Shown one piece after another: positions 44,862 through 55,270 of a stretch of DNA of 64,000 nucleotides. Within the stretch, counting starts at the first letter, position 1. Each line of letters begins with the position of its first letter. The stretch lies in the NCBI GenBank assembly GCA_963745945.1, contig CAVUZG010000004.1, positions 2,075,302-2,139,301 of the forward strand, written 5' to 3'. Source of the stretch: DATFVA01 sp963745945 (GTDB lineage: Bacteria; Bacteroidota; Ignavibacteria; Ignavibacteriales; Ignavibacteriaceae). The translations under genes and the position numbers were made by a program. A model generated the notes under the pieces. The model was given only the letters and a program-made list of their open reading frames with translations, did no database searches and was not told the origin of the DNA.

Positions 44862-47408
44862 ATGAGCGATTACTATACTTCAAATCTTTGGCGGGGGGTA
44901 CTACTTGCCATAACATTTTTGTTTTTTACTAATGGTTATGTTCTTGCACAAGGAACTATATCCGGTAAAGTTATTGATAGCAAAGGTGATGGTATTCCGG
45001 GTGTAAATGTTATCCTGGAAAACACATCTATCGGTGCTGCCTCAAATGTAAACGGGGTGTATAAAATAGAAAATGTTCCGGCAGGCAATTATGCAATGAA
45101 ATTCAGTGCTGTTGGGTTTAAATCCCAGGAATTTAATGTAACAGTAAGCAGCAACCAGACAACCGAGCAAAATGCTACGTTGAAAGAAGACGTATTACAA
45201 ATGGAAGGAGTTGTAATAACAGGTACAGCGGGTGGTTCGGGAATACAAAAGAAAGAGGCAAGTTTTTCAATAACATCAATTTCTCCAAGACAGCTGGAAC
45301 AATTAGCCCCACCAAGCACCGCTGCAGCATTAGATCTGGTTCCCGGTGTATGGTCGGAAAGTTCCGGCGGAGTAGCAGGAGCAAACATATTTGTAAGAGG
45401 TTTGCCTTCCTCAGGAGATGCGCCGTTTGTAACGATGTCTATAAACGGAGCCCCAATTTACGGAACACAGACACTTTCATTCTTTGAACAAAGCAGTATA
45501 TTCCGTATTGATGAAACCATAGCTAATACCGAGGCGGTACGCGGCGGCCCTAGTTCGGTATTTTCAAATGGTGAATCAGGTTTAACTACTAACTTCAATT
45601 TAAAAAAGGGAACCGATCAGACACTTGGGTCGGTTAAATACACAACTACTGATTACAGTCAGCAAAGATTTGATGCTGTATTAAGCGGTCCTCTTGGGCA
45701 GAAGTTTTATTATATGGTTGGAGGTTATTACAGAACTTCCCCGGGAATCAGAAATACTGAATTCAATTCTGAAAGAGGTGCACAGGCCACCGTACAGTTA
45801 ACCAAGGTTTTTGAGAAGGGAGTTGTTAATGGTTTTGCAAGACTAACTGATGATCATGGTCAGTGGATACTGCCGATGGCTCTTAGTACTGGAAATAACG
45901 AAGGTACATTCTCTCCTCTGGGAAATTCAACCCGTTATAGAATGTTAAGAATAAATGCCCAGGGAGACAGTGCGAATTTTGATTTTTCTGACGGACGTGG
46001 ATGGAAAGGTCTTGTTAGCGGACTTAATTTTGACTATGGTTTAGGCAGCGGCTGGACGGTGAGAGATAATCTTTCTTATACCAAAGGAGATGCCAATACT
46101 TTAGGATTTGTACCTAATGGAAGCCCTATGGCAGTTTCAACTTTATTGTCTAAGTTGGGCACCAGTTCTATTATGACTCAGGGGGGCAAGACACTTACAT
46201 CAGGCTATGTACAAAGCTATGGATTCTGGGTTGTACAAAAACAACTTGAATCAGTTACAAATGATATAAGTTTAACAAATGAAATAGGTCAACATAAAAT
46301 CACTCTTGGTTCCTATCAGTCATTCTGGTCTTCACAGGATTTTTGGACAATCGGAAATCATGTGCTTGTTCAAAATGTTGCAAACGGAGACATTATCAAA
46401 AATGTTTCTCCGGACAGTGTTGCAGGAAGCTGGAACTACGGTCTTAATGAAGCCGGAGATTCCAGGATGACAGCAGTTTATGCCGGTGACTCCTGGCAAA
46501 TGACAGAAAAATTAAGATTAGATCTTGGTGCACGTTATGATTTCTTTAATCTTAATTTTACACTAGATGCAGGTTCCTGGCCGGACGGAACAATAGATAA
46601 AGTTGCTAATCTTGATGGAAATGATTGGGCCGGGACAGGCGCTCTTAACTATCAATTTACAGATAATATCGGAGTCTTTGTACGTGGATCAAAGGGCTCC
46701 CTGTTCCCCAACTTTGATCAGGTCAGAGACGGAGATTTGTATAACTTAAAGAGCGGCACACAAATCAGGGATGCCGGCGGAAATGTCACAAGTGTTAAAG
46801 GAACTGTGAAACCCAATCTATTTAACCAGTTTGAACTGGGATTTAAAGTAGATCAGGAACTCTATAGTTTATTTATTACAGGATTCTTAAATACAGTTGA
46901 AGTCTATGATGGAGATGTTGGTGCTACAAGAGTAGCTGCTCTTTTAAAGACCCGAACTTTAGGAACTGAAATAGATGCCGGTTTGTATGTGGATGCATTC
47001 AGGTTGAATCTTATTGCTACTATTCAGAGTGGAAAAATCACCGAATCTGCAAAAGCTCCCGAAACAGTTGGAAATAAAATCTGGCGTCAGCCTGATTTTC
47101 AGTTAAGGGTTGCACCAAGCTATGATTTTCCATTGAGTAACAGCATTACCGCTTCATTGTATGGTGCATTCAGGTATGTTGGAAAACGCTGGGATGACAG
47201 GGATAATGCATTTCAATTGGATGCTTTCACCAAACTGGATTTCGGAATTAATGTAGCTACATCAAGCGGTATAACATTTAATGTTAGCGGCGATAATTTA
47301 GGTGATTCTCATGGATTAACAGAAGGTGATCCCCGTGATCCGAATTCGAGTAACGGACGTCCTATTTTAGGTCGTTCAATTAGGTTTGCAATTGGAGTAA
47401 ATTTCTAA
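44862..47408 (+). CDS. TonB-dependent outer-membrane receptor
   Basis: The 848-residue protein has a signal peptide (about 1-28, ending LAQ). A carboxypeptidase-regulatory-like domain follows (about 30-110; GTISGKVIDSKGDGIPGVNV), then a plug domain (about 120-240; PSTAAALDLVPGVW, NIFVRGLPSSGD) and a beta-barrel to the C-terminus (GRSIRFAIGVNF). This is the SusC/ligand-gated channel class energised by TonB. No SusD lipoprotein follows. It diverges from the trehalose operon, so a sugar-linked substrate is possible but unproven. A hairpin terminator ends the unit. Confidence 0.9.
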   Translation: MSDYYTSNLWRGVLLAITFLFFTNGYVLAQGTISGKVIDSKGDGIPGVNVILENTSIGAASNVNGVYKIENVPAGNYAMKFSAVGFKSQEFNVTVSSNQTTEQNATLKEDVLQMEGVVITGTAGGSGIQKKEASFSITSISPRQLEQLAPPSTAAALDLVPGVWSESSGGVAGANIFVRGLPSSGDAPFVTMSINGAPIYGTQTLSFFEQSSIFRIDETIANTEAVRGGPSSVFSNGESGLTTNFNLKKGTDQTLGSVKYTTTDYSQQRFDAVLSGPLGQKFYYMVGGYYRTSPGIRNTEFNSERGAQATVQLTKVFEKGVVNGFARLTDDHGQWILPMALSTGNNEGTFSPLGNSTRYRMLRINAQGDSANFDFSDGRGWKGLVSGLNFDYGLGSGWTVRDNLSYTKGDANTLGFVPNGSPMAVSTLLSKLGTSSIMTQGGKTLTSGYVQSYGFWVVQKQLESVTNDISLTNEIGQHKITLGSYQSFWSSQDFWTIGNHVLVQNVANGDIIKNVSPDSVAGSWNYGLNEAGDSRMTAVYAGDSWQMTEKLRLDLGARYDFFNLNFTLDAGSWPDGTIDKVANLDGNDWAGTGALNYQFTDNIGVFVRGSKGSLFPNFDQVRDGDLYNLKSGTQIRDAGGNVTSVKGTVKPNLFNQFELGFKVDQELYSLFITGFLNTVEVYDGDVGATRVAALLKTRTLGTEIDAGLYVDAFRLNLIATIQSGKITESAKAPETVGNKIWRQPDFQLRVAPSYDFPLSNSITASLYGAFRYVGKRWDDRDNAFQLDAFTKLDFGINVATSSGITFNVSGDNLGDSHGLTEGDPRDPNSSNGRPILGRSIRFAIGVNF

Positions 47409-47442
47409 GTTATTATTGCAGACTAAAATCCTTTATTATAAA

Positions 47443-47472
47443 AGCCCGGTGAAATTGCCGGGCTTTTTTTTA
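47443..47472 (+). terminator. Rho-independent terminator after the TonB receptor
   Basis: AGCCCGG / CCGGGCT form a 7-bp stem with an 8-nt loop, followed by a run of eight T residues, 35 nt after the stop. Confidence 0.92.
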
Positions 47473-47557
47473 ATAATAGTTCAATAATGTAGTTGAAAAA
47501 TCTTCAAAAACTTAAACAGAAACATTAAAACATCTTGACTGTTTTGGGTAGCAATCT

Positions 47558-47573
47558 TTACACTTTTGTGATG
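47558..47573 (+). promoter_or_regulatory. TTTGTGATG element before operon A1-B1
   Basis: TTACACTTTTGTGATG lies about 105 nt before the first A-type gene. The same ACANNTTTGTGATG core occurs at 51757 and 60273. It resembles the -7 element TAnnTTTG with CA in place of TA. A TTTTG occurs about 22 nt upstream. Confidence 0.45.
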
Positions 47574-47678
47574 ATTTTAATAAAAAATTCATATATATAT
47601 AACAAATACCTACACATACCTCCGCAATAGTTAATTTCTGAGTCAGGGAGAGTCATTTTTGAATAACCAGGAGCAAAA

Positions 47679-49260
47679 ATGAAAACATTATTATTTACTT
47701 TACTAATGTTAATTTTTATTTCTTCTCTCAGTTTGTCTCAAAATGCCTGGTATAATCAAAACTCCGGAACGAGTTCTATTCTGCAGGACGTTTATTTCGT
47801 TGATCAGGATTATGGCTGGATAGCTGGGGCGCATATCATCCTGCATACAACAGACGGAGGAACTACCTGGGCTGAACAGCCGGCACCTCCTGTTCAGATT
47901 TTTTATGTAGATATATTCTTTCTTGATAGAATGAACGGTTGGGCTTGCGGCAACGAGGCAAAAATTATTCATACTACTGATGGTGGAAATACCTGGGTTG
48001 ATCAACCAAATCCTTATACATTCCCGAATCCAATTTTATACTCAATCTATTTTGCTAATGCCGATACAGGGTGGGCAATTGGAGGTGATCAGGGGGTGTA
48101 CCCCAATTTTACAAATCGGAGAGTAGTTCTTTATACTACTAATGGTGGTAACACCTGGGATTTTCAATACAGCGAATCGAATAAAACTCCTTTGTACTGT
48201 GCTAATTTTATTAGCGACACTGAAGGATTTGCTGCGAGTAAATTTGGAGATGTCATTCATACAACAAACGGCGGAAACACCTGGGTTGAAACCACACCCG
48301 TTTCATCTTATGAACTTGATGGAATCTATTTTGCTAATTCCAGCACAGGCTGGGTATCCGGAGAATATCTTGGTGTACCTCATGTCGCATCTATTTCAAA
48401 AACTACTGACGGTGGAAACACATGGGAAACTCAATCATTCGGTACAGACGAGTATATTCAGGATATTTATTTTGTTGATGAATTGTCAGGCTGGGCTGTT
48501 GGAGGATCATTTGGTGGTTCCGGAACATCTACAATTCTTCATACAACAGACGGTGGAGAAAGCTGGATTTCGCAAATCTCACCAACGACGAACGCACTTT
48601 ACGGATTATCCTTTGTAGATGGGAATCATGGTTGGGCGGTTGGATTTGGCGGAACGACAATTACTTATACAAATCCGGTACCGGTTGAACTTAGTTCGTT
48701 CAGTGCTTCCGTTTCCGGAAGCGACGTTCAACTAAATTGGCTAACAGCAACTGAAACAAATAATTCTGGGTTTGAAATTCAGAGGTCAGATGTTAGAGAT
48801 CAGAAATCAGAAACATTTGATTGGGAGAAGATTGGGTTTGTTGAAGGGCGGGGAACATCAACTGAAAAAAATAATTATTCATTTGTTGATAAAAATTTAG
48901 AAACAGGTAAATATTCCTACAGGCTTGTTCAGATTGATTTTAATGGAACAAGAACTGAATCTAAAATTGTTAATATTGAGATTAAATTTTCTGCCAACAG
49001 AATATTCTTTATCTCAGAATTATCCAAACCCGTTTAATCCGACAACAACAATAGAGTATTCTATTCCGGAAAACGGAAATGTGAAATTGGTGGTTTATAA
49101 TTCACTCGGTGAAGAAGTAACAACATTGGTGAATGCTTATAAGGAAGCAGGAAGTTATAAAGTTAATTTCGGTGCAGTCAGATTAAGTAGTGGAATATAT
49201 TATTATAGATTAATTTCAGGCACCTACTTAAGTGTAAAGAAAATGATAGTACTTAAGTAA
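47679..49260 (+). pseudogene. A1: secreted Ycf48-like propeller protein with T9SS sorting domain, one frameshift
   Basis: The first piece (47679-49037) has a signal peptide and six or so Ycf48/BNR-like blades (DGGTTWAEQP, HTTDGGNTWVDQ, TNGGNTWDFQ, KTTDGGNTWETQ). A fibronectin-III-like linker follows (VELSSFSASVSG...TATETNNSGFEIQRSD). An extra T near 48990 moves the frame into the second piece, which carries the sorting domain (PTEYSLSQNYPNPFNPTTTI to MIVLK). It would be exported by Sec and the type IX system and attached to the surface. It is followed by a B-type gene at 77 nt. No T9SS machinery gene is in the window. Confidence 0.82.
49015..49082 (+). repeat. 68-bp exact repeat in the sorting-domain coding region
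   Basis: The DNA encoding the NYPNPFNP core and following strand is identical for 68 bp to positions 51471-51538 in the next gene, including synonymous positions. This suggests recent gene conversion or recombination between the paralogues. Confidence 0.85.
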
Positions 49261-49337
49261 CTATTGAGTACCAGAATAAATTTGTCTGTGATAAAACGAA
49301 TTATTTTGAGATGTATTTATAAAAAGGAAATTTTAAT

Positions 49338-51716
49338 ATGAAAATTTTATATGTAATCCTGTGTGTGACTCTATTTTCAACGCAATCAGTTCCGCAGTGG
49401 GTACGTACTACCGGTCCCGAAGGCATATCAACAGAAACGATTGTAACTATTGGCGATACTGTTTATGCAGGAACAGCAACAGACGGATTATTCGCTTCAA
49501 CAGATGATGGCAATACTTGGTTTGCTCTAAATTCTGGAATCGAAATGATAGATGTTAATACTATTGATACTTTGAATGGTTATCTTTTTGTCGGGACTGG
49601 TTATGGAATTTATCGTTCTTCGGATTGGGGAATTACATGGCAATCGCTTCCAAATGCAGGCATCACCTATGTTACCTCAATGACTATAAAAGATGAATAT
49701 ATTTTTGCAGGAACTGTTACTAATGGTGTACTAAAATCTTCCGATAATGGCGAGAACTGGCAGAATGCTGGTTTTTACTTCAACTATTGTTCTGCGTTAT
49801 GTTCTACCGGCAATAAAGTGATTGCTTCTACAGGAAATTATACTATGTATACTACAGATTACGGTACATCCTGGCACCATGTGGATGATCTCGAACAAGG
49901 CGCTCAGGTATTCTCTTTATACAGCAAGGATAGCCTGGTGTTTGCAGGTGCACGGAAGTCAGTATATAGATCAACTGACTATGGTAATACTTTTAATTTT
50001 GTACCAATTGGTTTTGATTGGGATATTGTAAATATGTATGATTTTGCATCAATAGGAACAACAATCTTTGTTGCTACATCTTATGATGGAGTTTATAAAT
50101 CAACTAATAACGGATTAAGCTGGGGATCGGCAAATGAAGGCATGGGCCCGAAAGATGTTCGTTCTATAACTGTTACCGGATCATCCACTCTTTTAGCAGG
50201 TTCACATTATGCCGGTGTTTATCGTTCAATTGATCAGGCAGAAAACTGGTTACAAATCTATGGAAGGCTTTCCTGCCGGATCTTCAATTTTGACTTTAGA
50301 AAATTCTGAATCAGGAGTTTATGCCGGAACAAGAGATGGAATTTACAAATCTACGGATAATGGATTTTCATGGTTGAAATTAACAGGAGAGAGTGATACA
50401 ATAAATTATTCGGATGTTCGTGGGATTGCTATTTCAGGCAGAGATATTTATGCAGCGTGTACTTATCACTTTCACGCCACAATTTATAAATCTACAGATG
50501 ATGGAGCAACCTGGAAAAGAAGCGATAATGGTATCCCTTCGGATGCAATTTTCTTATGGAATATAGCAAAGAGCGGTGAAAATATTATAGCCGCTACAAG
50601 TGAAGGAGTTTATTATTCTACAGATAATGGACAATCCTGGCAAGCTTCTAACCTGGTAAACGAATCAGTTCAGAAACTTGCTGTAACAGAAAATTATGTT
50701 TATGCTTCTTTAGTATTTAGTAATGTGTATCGTTCAGCTGATGATGGTGTTACGTGGAGTACTGTTTTAAACGCGCCCAGCATTTCTTTTACTTCTCTAA
50801 CAGCTAAAGATAATTTTGCGTATGTAGGTGGATTTGATATTGGTGCATATTATTCTACAGATTACGGAAACAGTTGGTATCTTGCGGGTTTTCCGAATGG
50901 TTCCTCAGTTTATGCAATTAAATTTGTTCCGGCAGTACCGGGAATGGTAATAGCAGGTACAGACATTGATCCAGACTACATTTATGCCTCATTCAATAAT
51001 AGTAATTATTTTAGTTATTATAGTGATGGTTTGGGTGTCCATGCAAATACAGAAGCGTTAACCTCAAATGATACATATACTTTTGCAGGAACTGGTTATA
51101 ATGGTGTATGGCGGCGATTCCTTCCCGGTATAACTCCGGTTGAACTTGTTACTTTTACTGCACTTACGAAAGATAATAACGTAACACTTTCCTGGCAGAC
51201 GGCAACAGAAAAAAATAATTCGGGATTTGAAATTCAGAGGTCAACATGCCACAGATCAGAAATCAGAAAAACGAGACTGGCAGAAGATAGGTTTTGTTGA
51301 AGGACAGGGGACCACCACAAAAGAAAACAATTATTCCTTTGTTGATAAAAATCTCGGAGACGGGGAGTTATTCATATAAACTAGTGCAGATTGATTTTGA
51401 TGGGACAAGAACTGAATCTGAAGTTGTAAACGTTGAAATTAATTCTCAGCCAAAAGAATATGCACTGATGCAGAATTATCCAAACCCGTTTAATCCGACA
51501 ACAACAATAGAGTATTCTATTCCGGAAAACGGAAATGTAAAACTGAAAATATATAATTCTTTAGGTGAAGAAGTAGCTACACTTGTTAATGAATATAAAA
51601 CCGCGGGGAATTACAAAATTAATTTTGATGCTTCTGCACTTCCAAGCGGTATTTATTTTTACAGAATTAATGCGAATAATTTTTCGTCAGTGAAGAAATT
51701 AATTTTATTAAAATAA
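49338..51716 (+). pseudogene. B1: secreted BNR/sialidase-like propeller protein with T9SS sorting domain, frameshifted
   Basis: The pieces 49338-50309, 50209-51300 and 51294-51716 make one protein of about 790 residues, like the intact B2 at 55271. It has a signal peptide (MKILYVILCVTLFSTQSVPQ), then many blades with TDDGNTW, STDNGFSW and SADDGVTW. The linker begins VELVTFTALTKDNNVTLSWQ and ends with LMQNYPNPFNPTTTIEYSIP and KKLILLK. Frames change near 50252 (extra T), 51250 and 51355. It resembles sialidase/VPS10-like propellers but no catalytic Asp boxes were assigned. It is the second gene of operon A1-B1. Confidence 0.8.
51471..51538 (+). repeat. 68-bp exact repeat in the sorting-domain coding region, second copy
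   Basis: This is identical to 49015-49082 in the neighbouring A1 gene. See that entry for the meaning. Confidence 0.85.
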
Positions 51717-51756
51717 GAAGGAAAATCAAAAGTGGAAATTATAGGAGTGAGATTTA

Positions 51757-51772
51757 TTACAGCTTTGTGATG
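51757..51772 (+). promoter_or_regulatory. TTTGTGATG element before operon C1-B2-C2
   Basis: TTACAGCTTTGTGATG, then AATCTCC, lies 62 nt before the C1 start. It matches the elements at 47558 and 60273. Confidence 0.45.
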
Positions 51773-51833
51773 AATCTCCTTCCGATAATACTTAACTTAA
51801 AATTGAAGTGTGAAACAATTACGGGGAGAAAAA

Positions 51834-54800
51834 ATGAAAAAGTTGCATATAAACTTACTCATAATTATTATATCTCTTACCGGCATACTCCAGCCTCAAA
51901 TTAAACTGGGAGAAGATTTTTCAAAAATTGTTAATAGCAATTCTAAACCAGTTAATAGATTCGACAATGCTTATCTCGAAAGAACAGGCAGCTTTCCATA
52001 CGGTCCTACAATTTCCCTTGCCGTTGATTCCGTACGCCACCTGATATTTGCAGGCTGCGGCGGCGCTGTTCTTATTATTGATGGGAGCGACCCTGCGAAT
52101 CTTCAATTGATAACCGATACCTTGCGGACTGAAGGACTTGTAAATGATATGGCTTACGATGAAGAAACGGAAAGATTGTATTTTGCTTGCAATAATGGGG
52201 GATTTGAAATTTGGAATGTTCAAAACCCGTATCAGCCATTTAAATGCAGCAATTTAACGGTAACATATTTTGATGTCCCGTTTCCTGTTGAACACGTCCA
52301 GATAAGAGACAATTTAGCAGTAGTTGAATGTGCAGCGGGGCGTGTACAATCAATAAATGTTGCCGATCCATATAATCCGTTCAGACAGGATTTAGTCGGG
52401 TCAATGGGCAATCCATCAAATAACATTTCTGTTGAACCCGAAGAATATGTGCATACAACCGGTTACAATGGTTATTACAGGTATTATATGGATGCATCGG
52501 GAAATTTTTCTTCAGCAGGAAGTAAGTTCTTTTATTTCGGCGGAGCTTATGCGGTATATGGCACTCACGACCTGGCATTTGTCGGATATAATAATGCGAT
52601 GGTAATCCTGGACCTGAATTCTTACTTGTTTGATGCACTGAGTGATGTAGATGTGGGAGGTATAAGCTATATTGAAGTCAGAAACAACCTGGCGTATATA
52701 ACTAATTCAAACGGACTGAATATCTGGGATGTTTCCAATCCATCAAATCCGGTCTGGTTAAGTACAACCCCTCTAAATTATGTCTCAAATGATTTTAAAA
52801 TTGCAGGAAATTTCATTTATATCGCAGAGTGGGATTATGGCTTCGATATAATAGATATATCGGATCCAGCTAATCCGTTTATAGTAAGTAATTATGATAC
52901 TTTCAGCAGAACCTGGGAAGTAATAACAGATGGTAATTACACCTATTTATCCCGCCAGGATGACGGTGTAATAATTGTCGATATCTCAAATATTGATTAT
53001 CCTGTTTTAGTCGGTCAGTATGATACTCCCGGAATGGCATTCGATACCAAAGTAAAAGACGATAACATATATGTTGCTGATGGGACCAGCGGTTTCAGAA
53101 TAGCAGATGTTTCTAATCCCGAGAATCCCGTAGAACTCAGCAGTGTATCGGGATTTAGAGTAGTTCATTTAGAAGTCGCCGGAAATTACGTTTATGTGGG
53201 AGAATCGGTTCCCAACCTTCCGGATAATCTTAGAATCTTCGATCTATCAGACCCCACTAATCCTTTACAAATATCAATCCTTTCAATACCCGGTTCAATA
53301 CACAGTATTATCTATAAAGATAATTATTTATTTATTGCGTGTGATGATGAGGGCTTCAGAATAGTAAATGTTTCAGATCCCTACAACCCCGTTATAGTTA
53401 GTTATATTGACTATCCCCATGTAACTGATTGTTGTATAAGTGGAGACTATGCTTATCTAACTTCGCTTGGTATCGGAAGTGGTAATATTGGTTCTTTATA
53501 TATTTTAGACATTTCGGACCCATCAAATCCTGTTCAGACCGGTGTATATTCAGACGTAAGTCTTTCACCATTAGCCGTATATGTATCGGGAGATTTCGCT
53601 TATGTGGCAGATGATTATGACTTGGCGGCTTTCCTGGTAAGCGATCCTTCAAATCCAACATATCTTGAATCAATTGATGTACCTTATTCGATTCTCGGTG
53701 GTATATATTCAGTTGACTCTTTGATTTTTGTTGCGGATGCACCAGCAGGCTTACAGATATATAAAAATATTCAGTACACCCAACCGGGAGGAGGGTTATC
53801 CTGGCACTTGCAACTTGATGGGGCGGAGGCGGGCTTCACTTCAATATTCTTTACGGAGATTAATAACGGCTGGGCTGCGGGCTATTCAGGTAAATTATAC
53901 AGGACTACAAACGGAGGTGATACCTGGAATGAGCAACAAAGTGGTACCAGCGAAGATATAAATTCAATCTTATTTTCAGGTTCTCAAAAAGGATGGTTTG
54001 TTGGTTCTGCCGGGCAAATATTTAATACAGTAGATGCTGGAAATAGCTGGCAGTTGCAGGCATCTGGTACATCCAATGATTTATTTGATATATCATTTGT
54101 TGATGAAATGAACGGCTGGGTATCTGGTAATGAAGTTATTCTTCATACTACAGATGGAGGAAATACCTGGAACCCACAGTCTGTCGGTTATCCCGGTGGA
54201 TTTTATTCATTGGATTTTGTGGATTTGCTGCATGGATGGGCTGTAGATTTAAGCGATGTCGGTATAATTATAAAAACAACCAATGGTGGAATGTCCTGGA
54301 CTGTTAGAAACGGCTTATCTCCTTATTTATTATTTGCAGTTGATTTTGTGAATGAAAACATCGGTTACTCTGTTGGTGTGTTCGGAGCTATCATAAAAAC
54401 AACTGATGGTGGAAATACCTGGATTACCCAACCGGATCCACCTCCACACGATTGGCTGTATGGTGTTCATTTTCTGAATGACCAAACAGGATGGGCGGTT
54501 GGATTTAATGGTAAGGTAATTTATACAACAAACGGAGGAAATAACTGGCAACAGCAAACGAGCGGTACTACTGCGCAGCTAAATTCAGTTTATTTTGTTG
54601 ATCAGTTTCATGGTTGGGCGGCTGGTGAAGATCCTTCCTCTAATAACGGTGTTATTATAAATTACTCAACTGAAATTGTACCAGTAGAATTGACATCATT
54701 TACAGCTAATGTAGATAATAATAATGTGACACTATTATGGCAGACAGCAACAGAAACAAATAATTCGGGTTTTGAAGTTCAGAGAAATCAGAAGTCAGAG

Positions 54801-55244
54801 TGGGAGAAAGTAGGTTTTGTAGAGGGGCACGGAACATCAACTATATCAAATAACTATTCATTTATTGATAATCCCGACATAGTCGGGACATCAGGAAAAT
54901 ATCAGTACAGGTTAAAGCAGATAGACTACAGCGGTAGTTTTAAGTATTCAAATATAGTTGAAGTTAATGTATTAACACCGACAGAATTCTCTCTTGAACA
55001 GAATTACCCAAACCCGTTTAATCCTGTTACAACAATAGAATATTCAATACCCAAAGCTGGTATAGTTAGTCTTAAAGTATTTAATGTATTAGGCGAAGAG
55101 GTAATCAATCTGGTAAATGGTTACAAAGAAGCTGGCAATAATAGAGTTAACCTAAATGCGGGAAGATTGAGCAGCGGGATATATTACTACAGACTAAATG
55201 CTGATAATTATTCTTCCGTTAAGAAAATGATTTTGTTGAAATAG
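51834..55244 (+). CDS. C1: giant secreted LVIVD plus Ycf48 hybrid protein with T9SS sorting domain
   Basis: The start is ATG 51834 with GGGGAG upstream; a GTG at 51810 is less likely. The 1136-residue product has a signal peptide and a long LVIVD-repeat propeller region (about 35-650; ILDISDPSNPVQTGVYS, NIWDVSNPSNPVWL, RIVNVSDPYNPVIVS). A Ycf48-like region follows (about 670-950; RTTNGGDTWNEQQ, TTDGGNTWNPQS), then the fibronectin-III-like linker (VELTSFTANVDNNNVTLLWQ), then the sorting domain (LEQNYPNPFNPVTTIEYSIP to KKMILLK). It joins the two blade types that are otherwise separate in A and C proteins. It is intact, predicted to be on the surface, and 26 nt upstream of B2. Confidence 0.88.
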   Translation: MKKLHINLLIIIISLTGILQPQIKLGEDFSKIVNSNSKPVNRFDNAYLERTGSFPYGPTISLAVDSVRHLIFAGCGGAVLIIDGSDPANLQLITDTLRTEGLVNDMAYDEETERLYFACNNGGFEIWNVQNPYQPFKCSNLTVTYFDVPFPVEHVQIRDNLAVVECAAGRVQSINVADPYNPFRQDLVGSMGNPSNNISVEPEEYVHTTGYNGYYRYYMDASGNFSSAGSKFFYFGGAYAVYGTHDLAFVGYNNAMVILDLNSYLFDALSDVDVGGISYIEVRNNLAYITNSNGLNIWDVSNPSNPVWLSTTPLNYVSNDFKIAGNFIYIAEWDYGFDIIDISDPANPFIVSNYDTFSRTWEVITDGNYTYLSRQDDGVIIVDISNIDYPVLVGQYDTPGMAFDTKVKDDNIYVADGTSGFRIADVSNPENPVELSSVSGFRVVHLEVAGNYVYVGESVPNLPDNLRIFDLSDPTNPLQISILSIPGSIHSIIYKDNYLFIACDDEGFRIVNVSDPYNPVIVSYIDYPHVTDCCISGDYAYLTSLGIGSGNIGSLYILDISDPSNPVQTGVYSDVSLSPLAVYVSGDFAYVADDYDLAAFLVSDPSNPTYLESIDVPYSILGGIYSVDSLIFVADAPAGLQIYKNIQYTQPGGGLSWHLQLDGAEAGFTSIFFTEINNGWAAGYSGKLYRTTNGGDTWNEQQSGTSEDINSILFSGSQKGWFVGSAGQIFNTVDAGNSWQLQASGTSNDLFDISFVDEMNGWVSGNEVILHTTDGGNTWNPQSVGYPGGFYSLDFVDLLHGWAVDLSDVGIIIKTTNGGMSWTVRNGLSPYLLFAVDFVNENIGYSVGVFGAIIKTTDGGNTWITQPDPPPHDWLYGVHFLNDQTGWAVGFNGKVIYTTNGGNNWQQQTSGTTAQLNSVYFVDQFHGWAAGEDPSSNNGVIINYSTEIVPVELTSFTANVDNNNVTLLWQTATETNNSGFEVQRNQKSEWEKVGFVEGHGTSTISNNYSFIDNPDIVGTSGKYQYRLKQIDYSGSFKYSNIVEVNVLTPTEFSLEQNYPNPFNPVTTIEYSIPKAGIVSLKVFNVLGEEVINLVNGYKEAGNNRVNLNAGRLSSGIYYYRLNADNYSSVKKMILLK

Positions 55245-55270
55245 TGCCATTTTAAATTAAGGATAATTTT

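Noticed and set aside
48142..48618. 158-codon open frame inside A1
   Set aside because: It is a shadow in another frame of the Ycf48-like blades, caused by their repetitive composition.
53398..53742. Minus-strand 114-codon His/Gln-rich open frame
   Set aside because: It is antisense to LVIVD repeats of C1; the His-rich composition is a by-product of the repeated codons.
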